Shown piece by piece: positions 22,877-40,830 of a DNA stretch of 64,000 nucleotides; position 1 is the stretch's first letter, and every line of letters starts with the position of its first letter. Below the pieces are notes generated by a model. The model worked only from the letters and a program-made list of their open reading frames with translations. It did not search any database and was not told where the DNA came from. The stretch is from NCBI GenBank assembly GCA_034440575.1, contig JAOTOL010000986.1, forward strand, positions 1 through 64,000. Reading direction: 5' to 3'. The DNA is from Imbricaverruca yamaguchii (taxonomy: Eukaryota > Arthropoda > Thecostraca > Neoverrucidae). The position numbers and the translations under genes were made by a program.

Positions 22877-23530
22877 ATGTTGCATCAAGTACTCTATTTG
22901 GTGAGCGTGAGTTTGTGTATTTGGAGTTGTTTTGCGATGATGCGATGGTCCAACTTCTGGGCTGATTTTCACGTGGAAGACGCCATTGGAAAGGTGGCCA
23001 ATGTCATGTCGAGTTTCAGGCCGGTAGGGTGCACATGTGGCGCAAGGTGTGCGCGACCAAGGGGCTGTATCTCGCTTATTAGAATTACATTACCAGACAG
23101 TAAACGCATGCGACAAGAGGTAGATCCACTGAAAGAGGATGATCTGATGACTGGACTGGATACACGCATTGGAGTAACACCATTAGAAAGGTCAGGCAAT
23201 TATATGGGTTATACGAGTTTTTTTTTTAATTGCGTGTGCCACGTGCAGAAATACGAGGTGCCACAGAAGACCTGTGATTTGCATCAGTTTTTCACGTGTG
23301 TGTTCGAGGCACAAAAGAACTACGAAGCGCCCAAGGATTTGGATGATTGCATCATTGAGCCGCGTGTGTTGGCTTCATTTCACTGTCACGCACCTAAGGC
23401 GCTAGACGTCCCGCCGGATTGTGATGACGCACTTAAATCGGATACTTGTGGAAAATTCAGCCTGCAACTGCACCGACAAGATACTACGTACAAAAATAAG
23501 TTCGAGAACACAAATTGCACTGGAAGATAA
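22877..23530 (+). CDS. Unrecognised cysteine-rich open frame, possible exon
   Basis: A 217-codon frame outside any repeat. The first 18 residues (MLHQVLYLVSVSLCIWSC) look like a signal peptide or membrane segment. The last 90 or so, starting KYEVPQKTCDLHQFFTC, contain seven well-spaced cysteines among charged residues, as in secreted disulfide-rich domains. A T-rich tract followed by GTGCAG at about 23218-23249 looks like a 3' splice acceptor directly before KYEVPQK. The real exon may therefore be about 23250-23530 only, with upstream codons being chance. It ends at TAA. I recognise no family, and no neighbouring exon could be joined to it. It could also be a random long frame. Confidence 0.35.
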   Translation: MLHQVLYLVSVSLCIWSCFAMMRWSNFWADFHVEDAIGKVANVMSSFRPVGCTCGARCARPRGCISLIRITLPDSKRMRQEVDPLKEDDLMTGLDTRIGVTPLERSGNYMGYTSFFFNCVCHVQKYEVPQKTCDLHQFFTCVFEAQKNYEAPKDLDDCIIEPRVLASFHCHAPKALDVPPDCDDALKSDTCGKFSLQLHRQDTTYKNKFENTNCTGR

Positions 23531-24600
23531 GTAAATTTTCCATGTCCATAAGCAAATGCCGAATTTTTCCAACTTTGCGTACACAACGCCGACTACACTA
23601 TTGCAGCGATTCTAACACATCGATGTTTCAAGAACGCTTCTGTTACGCTTGAATTAACGTTACAGGCACTGTTGATTAGCGAAACAGGCACTGCAGATTC
23701 CACCTTTGGCATCTTATATTCACTTGAGATTAGGTTATACCGTAACTGTCATCTATGAATTACGAAATGTGCGACAAAGTTGAACAACTACGGTACTCAG
23801 CGAAGAACGTGTCGTAGGCACTTGTGATTAACGTTTAAGGTTTGCTGGAATCATGCCCACTCATGGCATCTCGCATTCTCTGTCGTCTTTCCGTGTATGC
23901 ACCGCGGTGGCGCTTGTGGCCGGTTCACTTCTACCCCGACTCGTGGCCGATCGCAATTGTGTTTTGTGTACGAGCAATTCTTGACCAAATTGTCGGTCTA
24001 TATGCCTGTGACTGCGGCCCGGTGCCGTGCGAGTCTTCCACCGGCCAGCGCTCCCACTGTACCGACTCGATGTTTTCACGACTACCATGTGAGCATCCGA
24101 GCCGTCATGTGTCGGTCAGGTCTGACACCCACACGGAGCACTGACCGTGCAGTGTGCACGACTGGCCGCTGAACAAACACGAGCGCGGGGGCATCCCAAT
24201 CCGCCAACATCGGCCGTGCTGGATTACCGCTAAAACCCGACCGGCGCGGCGCGAGCTACTCAGTTGCAGTCTGAGACAGCACTGATGCAACACTCATCAG
24301 CGTCATCATGTGCTTCCCGGGCAAGGTTTCCAGCTCGGCTTGCCGCTTCAGTCGATGTGGTACATGCGAGACCCGTACAACCGCTGCTTTTCGAGAAACA
24401 AGTGATTGTGCGTTAGATTGGTCGCTCTTTTTCAGCCTTCTGGCGATTTTTCCGCGTATATCTCGCCGCCCCCGAACTTCCCCCAGCAGCTTACCTCCAG
24501 CACTGATCGATCCCTCAGTCAGTGCAGTTCAGGGCCCGTCTGACCACCCGACAACTGTGGCATGTGTGGCTCAGCAGTGGCCGACGTTCAGCAATTCGGA
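23531..24600. other. Unassigned DNA
   Basis: AT-richer to about 23850, then CpG-richer (23850-24560), with overlapping frames on both strands that show no domain. Confidence 0.3.
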
Positions 24601-24660
24601 TCAGCAGTTTGGCTCAGTAGTTCGGCTCAGCAGTTTGTCTTAGTAGTTTGGCTCAGCAGT
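24601..24660. repeat. 13-bp tandem repeat
   Basis: Four to five units of TCAGCAGTTTGGC with C/T and T/C variants, such as TCAGTAGTTCGGC and TTAGTAGTTTGGC. Confidence 0.85.
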
Positions 24661-24681
24661 GGCCGATATTCAGCGGCGGAT

Positions 24682-24776
24682 GCGTGTGCGTGACGGACTC
24701 AGGACCGGCGCGTGCGTGTGCGTGACGGACTCAGGACCGGCGCGTGCGTGTGCGTGATGGACTTAGAACTGGCGTA
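24682..24776. repeat. 32-bp tandem repeat, three units
   Basis: TGACGGACTCAGGACCGGCG recurs at 24691 and 24723, and in variant form (TGATGGACTTAGAACTGGCG) at 24755. The period is 32 bp. Confidence 0.9.
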
Positions 24777-31679
<6,903 letters not shown>

Positions 31680-31713
31680 AGAGCCGTACTAACCTTGTGG
31701 TTAGTACGGCTCT
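31680..31713. repeat. Perfect 15-bp hairpin with 4-base loop
   Basis: GAGCCGTACTAACC (31681-31694), loop TTGT (31695-31698) and the exact reverse complement GGTTAGTACGGCTC (31699-31712); an A-T pair outside makes 15 bp. It stands alone in otherwise ordinary DNA. Confidence 0.9.
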
Positions 31714-32412
31714 TCACAAGCTGGGGATTTTGCACAGACTGAATGTACTTTTGCTAGGTTTGAAATCTCGATATCATCTTCACAAAGATAACATCAGAGC
31801 TGTTCATTAGCCAGTTGCGGAGCAAGGCGTCAAAATCTAGGCCCTGCTTTAAAACGTCATATGCCCCATTGCATGAAATAGGAAGAATCACTCTTCGATT
31901 CCTGATGAATAGAAAAGGGTGGGCGCAGTATACTGCAGCACATACATGACAGATATCACACCAGCCTCGCCGTAGGATCTGGTTTTAAACCTTTTCCAAG
32001 TGGTTATTTTAGCTCGATTCGTTGTGGAGAGGGGTGGATTTGGACCACCTTTAAGACATCGAAAGCCTACCATTGTTAGTTTCCGCCATTCAGTTTAGCC
32101 ATTGAAAGCATATTACGTGAATGTCTGAACAGCGGTTTGCATGCTTGGATTAGACACGATGCACTGTGAGTAGAAAAGAAATAGGAGAAACGGACATCTT
32201 GCAAGTGAAGTTTCTTGTTCTGGCGCCTTGGTTCCCCAGTCGCATCGGCAAATATTATAGATACAAAACAATACTTCGTGTTTGGTCTTGCCTCAAGAAA
32301 CTCCCACGCCTCCAATATTACAATGGTTTCTAATTATGCTGACTTCGTAGTTCGTGAAGTCACATATGCTAAGCGATGCTTGCATTCACGCTTGGCTGGA
32401 ATAATGAGCAAA
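31714..32412. other. Unassigned DNA
   Basis: Ordinary composition. Frames of up to 84 codons on both strands without recognised motifs. Confidence 0.3.
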
Positions 32413-32415
32413 TTA

Positions 32416-32453
<38 letters not shown>

Positions 32454-32456
32454 CAT
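32413..32456. repeat. Short (AT)n microsatellite
   Basis: About 44 bp of alternating TA, with ATGT and ATAC interruptions at the edges. Confidence 0.95.
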
Positions 32457-32936
32457 AATGGTTAGTTGAACTTCAAGCAGTAGCTGTGTACCCCTCACCC
32501 GTCGCAATTCAGTTGCAGCGTCTGGCAACACGTTCTGCATGCTCAGCATCAGACGCGTCAGACCATACCCGCCGTGGGGCTCAGCGGCGACTCTGCCTGT
32601 GTGCCACCGTGCCCGTGCTGTAACCACGTTTCCATCCGGTCCTTGTTCACATCCGCCAGCGCCACCACGCTCGTCGGACATTCAGATACACCGCCCTCAC
32701 CATGTACAGGGAGCACGTGACGCCTCAGTTTCAGCGTATGAAGCAGGCATAAACAGCGTGCATGCATCACTTGGCAAGCGTCTTAAACACATCACTGTCA
32801 CTGACATGGACATTGCCAGGGCCAAACAAATCTGTCCACGGGACATAATTCGTAAGATGTGTGCCAAGCAATAAACCTGGCCGAGCTGCACCCTCCGGCA
32901 GACGGCCCAGGGCAGGCCGACCTCACACTGGGCCAC
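32457..32936. other. Unassigned DNA
   Basis: GC-moderate spacer. The frame that starts here, at 32859, is open mostly because of the following array. Confidence 0.3.
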
Positions 32937-33645
32937 GCTGTGATGAGGCTGATGGTGGCGCTGATGAGGCTGATGGTGGCGCTGATGAGGCTGATGGTGA
33001 CACTGATGAGGCTGATTAGGCTGATGGTGGGTCTGGTAAGGCTGATGGTGGCGCTGATGAGGCTGATGGTGACACTGACGAAGCTGATTAGGCTGATGGT
33101 GGGTCTGGTAAGGCTGATGGTGGCGCTGATGAGGCTGATGGTGGCACTGATGAGGCTGATTAGGCTGATGGTGGGTCTGGCAAGGCTGAGGAGGCTGATT
33201 ATGGCACTGATAAGGCTGATGGTGGCACTGATGAGGCTGATGACGACACTGATAAGGTTAATGGTGGCACTGATAAGGCTGATTAGGCTGATGGTGGGTC
33301 TGGTAAGGCTGATTAGGCTGGTGGTGGGTTTGATGGTGGGTCCGGTAAGGCTGAGGAGGCTGATGGTGGGTCTGGCACGGTTGATGAGGCTGATGGTGGG
33401 TCTGGTAAGGCTGATTAAGCTGGTGGTGGGTATGATGGTGGGTCCGGTAAGGCTGAGGAGGCTGATGGTGGGTCTGGCGCGGTTGATGAGGCTGATGGTG
33501 GGTCTGGTAAGGCTGATGAGACTGATAGTGGGTCCGGTAAGGCTGTGGAGGCTGATGGTGGGTCTGGCACGGTTGATGAGGCTGATGGTGGGTCTGGTTA
33601 GGCTGATGAGGCTGATGGTGGGTCTGGTTAAGCTGATCAGCGATA
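32937..33645. repeat. GCTGATGGTGG irregular minisatellite
   Basis: About 710 bp of GCTGATGAG, GCTGATGGTGG(C/G) and GTCTGGTAAG modules mixed in varying order. The left part is dominated by a 21-bp GGCGCTGATGAGGCTGATGGT period. The right part is dominated by longer composite units of roughly 60-100 bp, two of which (near 33310-33360 and 33410-33460) share the GCTGGTGGTGGGT(T/A) block. Module lengths are multiples of three, so a 289-codon MRLMVAL-type frame stays open. I do not regard it as a gene. Confidence 0.93.
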
Positions 33646-34670
33646 TATACCTGACAAAGCTAATGTGTTTTAGAAGATGGTCAAGCTCCTACTCACAGAA
33701 GTCAAGCTCAGTTGAAGGTGCAAATTGATTGTTTTCAATCGCATGAAAAACTGAAACATAAATCGGTAATGAATACCGAGCAAAGAGAACTGTTTACCAA
33801 CTGTGGCACTTGACATGGTGGGAGGCCTTGTGCTTTGCTAGAACGGCGGCACTGTTCCTGTGCAAGGTGATAACAATCCTGCATTTCATGAACAGATTAG
33901 CATGTGGCCCATGCACATGGCGGTAGCGAAGCTTCCCGCGGCTGAACTTATTCCGAGTATATTTTCAGACCTCCACAACGAAAAAAATATACCCCCATAT
34001 ATGGGTAATGTTTGTTTCATGGTGTTGTTAACAGGTATTATTAATTGGCCATATGTAAGCTAACCTATATTAATATAGCAACATGGCAACAGTTATTGCA
34101 CGGAACAGTGTATCGTGAGTGTAGAGCATGTATCGTAATGTCACGTCTACTGCGCGGCGTTTCCGCCCGATGAGGCGTGGCGAGTCTGGCATCACACGGC
34201 AGGCTCGGCCGCCACTGGCAGCTCGGCACTCACACACGCCCGAGTCAGGACCCCACCGGCTTCCAGACAGCGCGGCGCCGTTCCACAAACGAGCTCCAAT
34301 TCCACTGGGTGATACGTCACTGCAGTAAACAAGAATTCCGCCCGCCAGAGGTCGATCTCAGTGCGGCGGCGGCGAGCTTCCGGCCCGATTTGCCGACAGC
34401 GGCGCGAGTCGGGGCGAGTCTGTCGCGCCGCTTCCAAATAAACCGCCACCGTGTCACATCCTCGCAGCCTGGCGGCAACGCGTGCTGGGGCCGCGTGCAC
34501 GTGACGGTCACATGTCCCTCCGGGGTCGTCGGGTGTGTACCGAACCGCGTCGTGTCGAACCTGCGCGTGACAAGGTCTCCAGCTACAGCACCGACAAGGA
34601 CCGTCGGCCGTCGCCAGTGGCTGCATGCATACATTTCTGTGTCTGACTGTCGGCTTCTTTCCGCACCTCT
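33646..34670. other. Unassigned DNA, CpG-rich in its right half
   Basis: AT-rich to about 34130, then CpG-rich to 34620 with overlapping frames on both strands (144 codons minus at 34192-34626). No domain is recognised. Confidence 0.3.
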
Positions 34671-35040
<370 letters not shown>

Positions 35041-35790
35041 CTCTTTTTCTATTTCTGCCTCTGTATCTGTCTTCAATAACATCCAGTTCCCTACCTCTCG
35101 TGTATGTGAAAGTTTCACCTTCAGACCCAGACGCGCGCACTCTTCCATCTGAACACTCCTGTTACGCTGTCATCCCTGGCCAGAGCCGGTCTTAAGGTGC
35201 AATTTAAAGACGTATTCGCACCTGCAGACCAACGCATTAATCGAATTTTGTCCCGCGTTTGGAGGTGTGAAGAGTGCTCCCCATCCATATGGTCCACGAG
35301 ATCTGTCATCGTACTTTAAGTTCTGATGTCACACCTTCACATCCCTACATCCTTGGCTGCGTTTTATACTTGCTATTTAGGATAGTGACCCACTTCTTTA
35401 AAATGGGCTGAGGACTATTGCATCTTTGTATGTCTCTCCCGACAGGCACCACTCTAAATGCGGAGTACCAAGAGGCCAGTTACTCATAAGTACAGTAGTG
35501 TATGGATGCAGTTTAGGACCTCGGTTATGACCTGAATCCACATGTTGCTGACGGCACGCTGTGCCTGCAACTGCTGGAAGACATCCGTCTCATAAACGTG
35601 AATACGGCTTCTTATTGGTTATACCCATCGTGAAGCTACTAGTTAGGTGTACACAATTTCAGACCACACTGACGCCTTTAAAACTGGATCATGTCAATTG
35701 AAGATTTGCATGATTCTTCTAATTTACGTCATTTGTAGACGACATTCGCGGTATAGATAATAGTATGGAACTGAGTATGGGATTTGTGCT
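35041..35790. other. Unassigned DNA
   Basis: Ordinary composition. No gene is recognised between the CT tract and the SINE-like head. Confidence 0.3.
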
Positions 35791-36010
35791 GTCCAGGTAG
35801 CTCAGTTAGCTGGAGCGCTGGCCTGCACTGGTCTCCCCTGTCCTGGCAGCACAGGGTTCGAGTCGGTACGGGCGCTCGAATTTAGCCCCCTGCTGGGAGG
35901 GTCGGTTGGCAGTTTCCCCGAGAAGGCCGGTGCAAGTCCAGGGTTGGGGCCATAAGCTATGCTTAGCAATGGGATCCTGGTTCATAAAGCCATACCAGCA
36001 AGAACTCGGG
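35791..36010 (+). repeat. tRNA-derived SINE-like element
   Basis: GTCCAGGTAGCTCAGTTAGC at 35791-35810 contains a good A box (TAGCTCAGTTAG). GGGTTCGAGTC at about 35854-35864 is a good B box. This is the internal RNA polymerase III promoter of a tRNA. The two boxes lie about 46 bp apart, with a stretch between them that does not fold as a normal anticodon arm, and no acceptor stem closes. This is the picture of a tRNA-derived SINE head rather than a tRNA gene. Downstream sequence to about 36010 is taken as body. No A-rich or simple-repeat tail and no target duplication could be fixed, so the right boundary is a guess. No second copy was found in the window. Confidence 0.6.
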
Positions 36011-36180
36011 TTGATTTGTTTAAGATGTGTCATGGCACGAGCCACCCGAACTCGTGTTCGGCTGACCATCTGTCAGCACGGCGTCAATCAGGACTGGCAG
36101 GGTCAGACCAAGTTCTGATGTGGTCGGATAAACCTGACAAGGTGCGACAGGCAGGGTATTCGAGCCAGTTAGGTCGAACA
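36011..36180. other. Transition into a minisatellite
   Basis: Contains GGCAGGGTCAGAC and GACAGGCAGGGT words. These look like early, diverged versions of the next array's GGCAGGGTC core. Confidence 0.4.
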
Positions 36181-36560
36181 GAGCTAGCAGGGTCAGGTGG
36201 GCTCTGACAGACTCGGCAGGACGGCACGGGCGCGGGATCATGAGGAACTGGCAGGGTCTGGTAGGGTCGGCAGGGTCGGGTGGTCCCGGTAGGATGGCAC
36301 GAGATCGTGAGGAACTGGCGGGGTCTGGTAGGGTCGGCAGGGTCGGGTGGTCCCGGTAGGACGGCGCGGGCTCGGTTGGAACTGGCGGGGTCTGGTAGGG
36401 TCGGCAGGGTCGGGTGGTCCCGGTAGGATGGCACGAGATCGTGAGGAACTGGCGGGGTCTGGTGGGATCGGCAGGGTCGGGTGGTCCCGGTAGGATGGCA
36501 CGGGACGTGTGGAACTGGCAGGGTCTGATAGGGACGGCAGGGTTGGGTGGGCTCCGATGA
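36181..36560. repeat. 67-bp minisatellite
   Basis: The GGAACTGGC(A/G)GGGTCTG block starts near 36244, 36311, 36378, 36445 and 36511, giving periods of 67, 67, 67 and 66 bp. The rest of each unit is GGTCGGCAGGGTCGGGTGGT plus CCCGGTAGGATGGCACG. Edge units are diverged. Confidence 0.93.
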
Positions 36561-37578
36561 CCCGGCTGGAAGGGAGATGAGCATAGCTGTCGTCAGATGG
36601 ATCAGGGATGCGGCGCCAACCACCAGCGTCCGTTTCATCAGCCAACACCGGCAGGAACACGTGCTGGCCGCCGCCCCTACACCGGCCAGTCTGGGTCTCA
36701 CCCACATGAAGAGCTGACCCCGAGTTGCATCAGCTGATCTGGCAGACACCCGCAGCATTATGCGTGACTGGTGGCGCCGAGGTCGGGTTGTGTGGTCCGC
36801 TAATACCCAATAGCCTTGCTACGTCTGTCTGCTGGCGGCGTTTCCAATTAAAGGCGGTATAATGACTGAAACTGCAACACCATACCGCCATCCTAATTCT
36901 GCGCCGTGTGGATTTGGCAGGATGACCAGACGTACTGGTAATTCTTCGCCACATCTGGTGGTGATAACCAGACTGTACTGCTTTTCACCGTACATATATC
37001 CTATGCTTTTATGTACAGCCAACCGTGTCTTCAATATACAAGTGCACATGCACTTTTACGTTTAGACCTATGAAAGCCATGGGACATTGAACATCACTGA
37101 CAAGAATACGAAGGCCGTACTGTAAGCAGTAAATTGATGCATACCTAAACACCAAGCTCCGCGATAAAGCCATTGCATGCACTGTGCTGAGAACCACGAT
37201 CAAAGGCTTTGTTGCTACAGAGCAGTGCGTAGCCGGTGCTTCTCCTCTATTCCAGTCTCCATAACTAACAATCATTAAACGGCAAAACGATATGCGAACG
37301 ACGTGCGCTGCGATTTGTCGTGGGTGCATTCGTGCGGCTGCAGCATAAGACGTAGTTGGAAAGGATGAGACACCTTTATGTGCCTCAGACTGAGCACTGG
37401 CTGCATCACGACGCCGACTGTCAGACTCTACTCTAAAGAGCTACCCGCGCCAGATGAAGCTGTTGATGATAGCATCGTCTGACCAAGACCAGCCCGACCA
37501 GGACGCTGCCAAAATTGCAGCCATTGTCATCGTGGTTGGATGGTACATTGTTTGCACGTGATAATATTGCAAGCGTTT

Positions 37579-37582
<4 letters not shown>
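36561..37582. other. Unassigned DNA
   Basis: No gene is recognised. Frames are short (up to 106 codons at 37009-37329, minus). Confidence 0.3.

Positions 37583-37669
<87 letters not shown>
37583..37669. repeat. (CT)n microsatellite
   Basis: About 43 CT dinucleotides after a T run. Confidence 0.97.
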
Positions 37670-37671
<2 letters not shown>

Positions 37672-37884
37672 TTTGAAGTGAATGCAGTCGGTGGGCATTA
37701 CACCAAAAGCACAGTGCATATCAGCGGAGCGTGCGGCCCCCAGCACCGTAACTGGGAGCTGTGCACAGCCATGTCCTGTTGCACACTTCGTAACGTCGCC
37801 GGCAGTGTCGATTGACAGCAAAGGACCAAGGGTCCCGGCCAGGCCTGACAGACCACGCGTGCCGTCAGTGCATACGTTAGAGTG
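37670..37884. other. Spacer
   Basis: Non-repetitive DNA of about 215 bp between the CT tract and the 44-bp satellite. No gene is recognised. Confidence 0.4.
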
Positions 37885-38933
37885 CACCGACCGTGGACCC
37901 TGACGTGACGCAGATCCGGCAGACAAGCACCAGCCGTGGACCCTGACGTGACGCAGATCCGGCAGACTAAGCACCAGCCGTGGACCCTGACTTGACGCAG
38001 ATCCGGCAGACCAAGCACCAGCCGTGGACCCTGACGTGACGCAGATCCGGCAGACCAAGCATCAGCCGTGGACCATGACGTGACGCAGATCCGGCAGACC
38101 GAGCACCAGCCGTGGACCCTGACGTGACGCAGATCCGGCAGACCAAGCACCAGCCGTGGACCCTGACGTGACGCAGATCCGGCAGACCAAGCACCAGCCG
38201 TGGACCCTGACGTGACGCAGATCCGGCAGACCAAGCACCAGCCGTGGACCCTGACGTGACGCAGATCCGGCAGACCAAGCACCAGCCGTGGACCCTGACG
38301 TGACGCAGATCCGGCAGACCGAGCACCAGCCGTGGACCCTGACGTGACGCAGATCCGGCAGACCAAGCACCAGCCGTGGACACTGACGTGACACAGATCC
38401 GGCAGACCAAGCACCAGCCGTGGACCCTGACGTGACGCAGATCCGGCAGACCAAGCACCAGCCGTGGACCCTGACGTGACGCAGATCCGGCAGACCAAGC
38501 ACCGACCGTGGACCCTGACGTGATGCAGATCCGGCAGACCGAGCACCAGCCGTGGACCCTGACGTGACGCAGATCCGGCAGACCAAGCACCAGCCGTGGA
38601 CACGACGTGACATAGATCCGGCAGACCAAGCACCAGCCGTGGACCCTGACGTGACGCAGATCCGGCAGACCAAGCACCAGCCGTGGACACTGACGTGACA
38701 TAGATCCGCAGACCAAGCACCAGCCGTGGACCCTGACGTGACGCAGATCCGGCAGACCAAGCACCAGCCGTGGACCCTGACGTGACGCAGATCCGGCAGA
38801 CCAAGCACCAGCCGTGGACCCTGACGTGACGCAGATCCGGCAGACCAAGCACCAGCCGTGGACCCTGACGTGACGCAGATCCGGCAGACCAAGCACCAGC
38901 CGTGGACACTGACGTGACACAGATCCGGCGGCA
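37885..38933. repeat. 44-bp satellite, about 24 units
   Basis: The unit is CACCAGCCGTGGACCCTGAC plus GTGACGCAGATCCGGCAGACCAAG; for example 38104 to 38148 is exactly 44 bp. Units are nearly identical. Recurrent variants are ACACTGACGTGACA(C/T)AG and GACCGAGC. One unit near 38700 has lost a base. Because 44 is not a multiple of three, the unit is read in all three frames in turn, which gives the overlapping frames of 276-429 codons on the minus strand. Confidence 0.97.
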
Positions 38934-39047
38934 GAGGCGCTGGCGCCGGGGCCGTGACTCACGCCAGAACTGCAGCGTCGAGTGCAAATCCAGGACGAGT
39001 GGAAGGTGTCGGTGCTGCGTCGAGATCCAGCACAGTGATGGCGCCGG
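38934..39047. other. Spacer
   Basis: Short GC-rich link between the satellite and the hexamer tracts. Confidence 0.4.
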
Positions 39048-39112
39048 GGCAGCGGCAGCGGCAGCGGCAGCGGCAGCGGCAGCGGCAGCGGCAGTGGCAG
39101 CGGCAGCGGTGT
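39048..39112. repeat. (GGCAGC)n hexamer tract
   Basis: About ten GGCAGC units with one GGCAGT variant. Confidence 0.95.
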
Positions 39113-39113
39113 T

Positions 39114-39172
39114 GGGTCTGGGTCTGGGTCTGGGTCTGGGTCAGGGTCGGGGTCTGGGTCTGGGTCTGGGTC
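39114..39172 (+). repeat. (GGGTCT)n hexamer tract, G-quadruplex-capable
   Basis: Ten GGG triplets separated by TCT, TCA or TC (with one GGGG). Four or more G-triplets with short loops satisfy the usual G-quadruplex pattern on the plus strand. It directly follows the GGCAGC tract. Confidence 0.93.
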
Positions 39173-39958
39173 ATGGCCGGACGGCGTCACTGTTCGGCCG
39201 ATTACTCGGGACTAATGGAGTCGGCTGGCCGGCCAGGCGGTAGTGTCGTCAGATCGCCTCTGTCTTACCCATGACTGCGCCGCAGCCGACGCAGATGAAG
39301 CTACTCAGCGACCTGTGCCAGGTCAGGTCAAGCAGCAGCGTTGCAGCGTCATGAGAACACACCGGCCAGCGTCTCACACCACGGGGACACATTGCACGGT
39401 GCTATGGGAAGATTGACATTATAACATGTCTGCAAAACAAACGTTTTGTTGTCGCTGTGATATCCCATTCGTATGCGTTTCTTTACTTACAAGGATTAAG
39501 GCTCGCCTGAAAAGTTCTTTTAATATTTGCAATATGCTCTTAACAGCAGAAGAATTGAGAAAAAGTGATGTTGAAACGTCTCAAGTTGGATTTCCTATTT
39601 CCTCTGTCCAGGAGGAAGCAGGACACGAACAGGTGGCGTGCTCGCTGTCGGGGGATTGTGGCAGCGATAAGTGTCAGTGAGATATGACGCGGATGTCATT
39701 ACAGACACGTGGCACCTTTGTCCTGGCCGAGACGTAGCCACAGCTAGTCAGACATTCTGATCACGACATGGGCAGGACTCGCGTCATGACACGACTCATG
39801 CTTCATCCATGACGTCATACGTGGGCTGCAGCGCCGCCTTGCCCTACCTCAATCCCGTCTCCTCGCGAACGACAGGTACCCGACCCACCTGCCCCTGCAT
39901 GTCCCATCCAACAGCCACGAGAGCGATGCACCCGACCGACCACGAGGCATCAAGACGT
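39173..39958. other. Unassigned DNA
   Basis: An 84-codon plus frame at 39426-39680 with several cysteines lies in the AT-richer middle part; I recognise no family. The rest is CpG-rich. Confidence 0.3.
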
Positions 39959-40176
39959 GGAGCCCCGTGGGCTGCCCTCCACAGGTGGGGCCCCACCGAC
40001 CGTGGGACATCAAGATACGAAGCTCCGTCGTCATCTGTCCGCCACAGGTAGGGCCCCGCCGACCGTGGGACATCAAGATACGGAGCTCCGCCGTCATCTG
40101 CCCGCCACAGGTAGGACCCCGCCGACCACATGGCTTGCCGGCGCGGAGCTCCGTGGGCTGCCCGCCACAGGTGGGA
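39959..40176. repeat. 63-bp tandem repeat, 3.5 units
   Basis: GGAGC(C/T)CCG or GAAGCTCCG starts at 39959, 40019, 40082 and 40145, so the period is 60, 63 and 63 bp. The shared core is CCGCCACAGGT(A/G)GG(A/G)CCCC plus GCCGACCGTGGGACATCAAG. Confidence 0.92.
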
Positions 40177-40429
40177 CGCCCCGGTTCTCCGAGGCGCGGC
40201 ACGACACGGCCCATTGCATTGACTACGGACACGGCGACACAGACGCCCGGCGACCGTCGTGAACGGCGGCGGGTGGACAGGTGACTGGTGGACAGCTGAC
40301 TGGTGGACAGCTGACGCAACCGCCACCGTCTGGCCGCGCCTGCGCCGCACCGCCGGCTGTCGTTCCCACGACTGACGGATGTCGGCATCCATCGGCTGGA
40401 TCAGGAGGACCGCGCCGCCCTGACTCGAC
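40177..40429. other. Spacer
   Basis: CpG-rich DNA with a local GACAGCTGACTGGTGGACAG duplication near 40278-40312. No gene is recognised. Confidence 0.4.
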
Positions 40430-40830
40430 GTGCTACTCGATGGCCGTGATTATGGGGACTGCCGCTACCCTGACGCAATACTCGATGGTCGTGATCAGGA
40501 CTGTCGCTGCCCTGACGTGACGCTCGCTGGCCGTGATTATGAGGACTGCCGATGCCCTGACCTGACGTGACGCTCGATGACCGTCATTATGAGGACTGCC
40601 GCTGCCCTGACCTGACGTGACGCTCGATGACCGTCATTATGAGGACTGCCGCTGCCCTGACCTGAACGTGACGCTCGATGGCCGTGATTATGAGGACTGC
40701 CACTGCCCTGACGTGACGCTCGATGGCCGTCAATGTGAGGACTGCCGCTGCCCTGACCTGACGTGACGCTCGATGACCGTCATTATGAGGACTGCCGATG
40801 CTCTGACCTGACGTGACGCCCGATGGCCGT
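40430..40830. repeat. 45/50-bp minisatellite
   Basis: Units read TGACGTGACGCTCGATG(A/G)CC plus GT(C/G)ATTATGAGGACTGCCGCTGCCC. They are 50 bp when an extra CTGAC is present and about 45 bp when it is not. About eight units; the leftmost ones are shortened and diverged. Confidence 0.9.
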
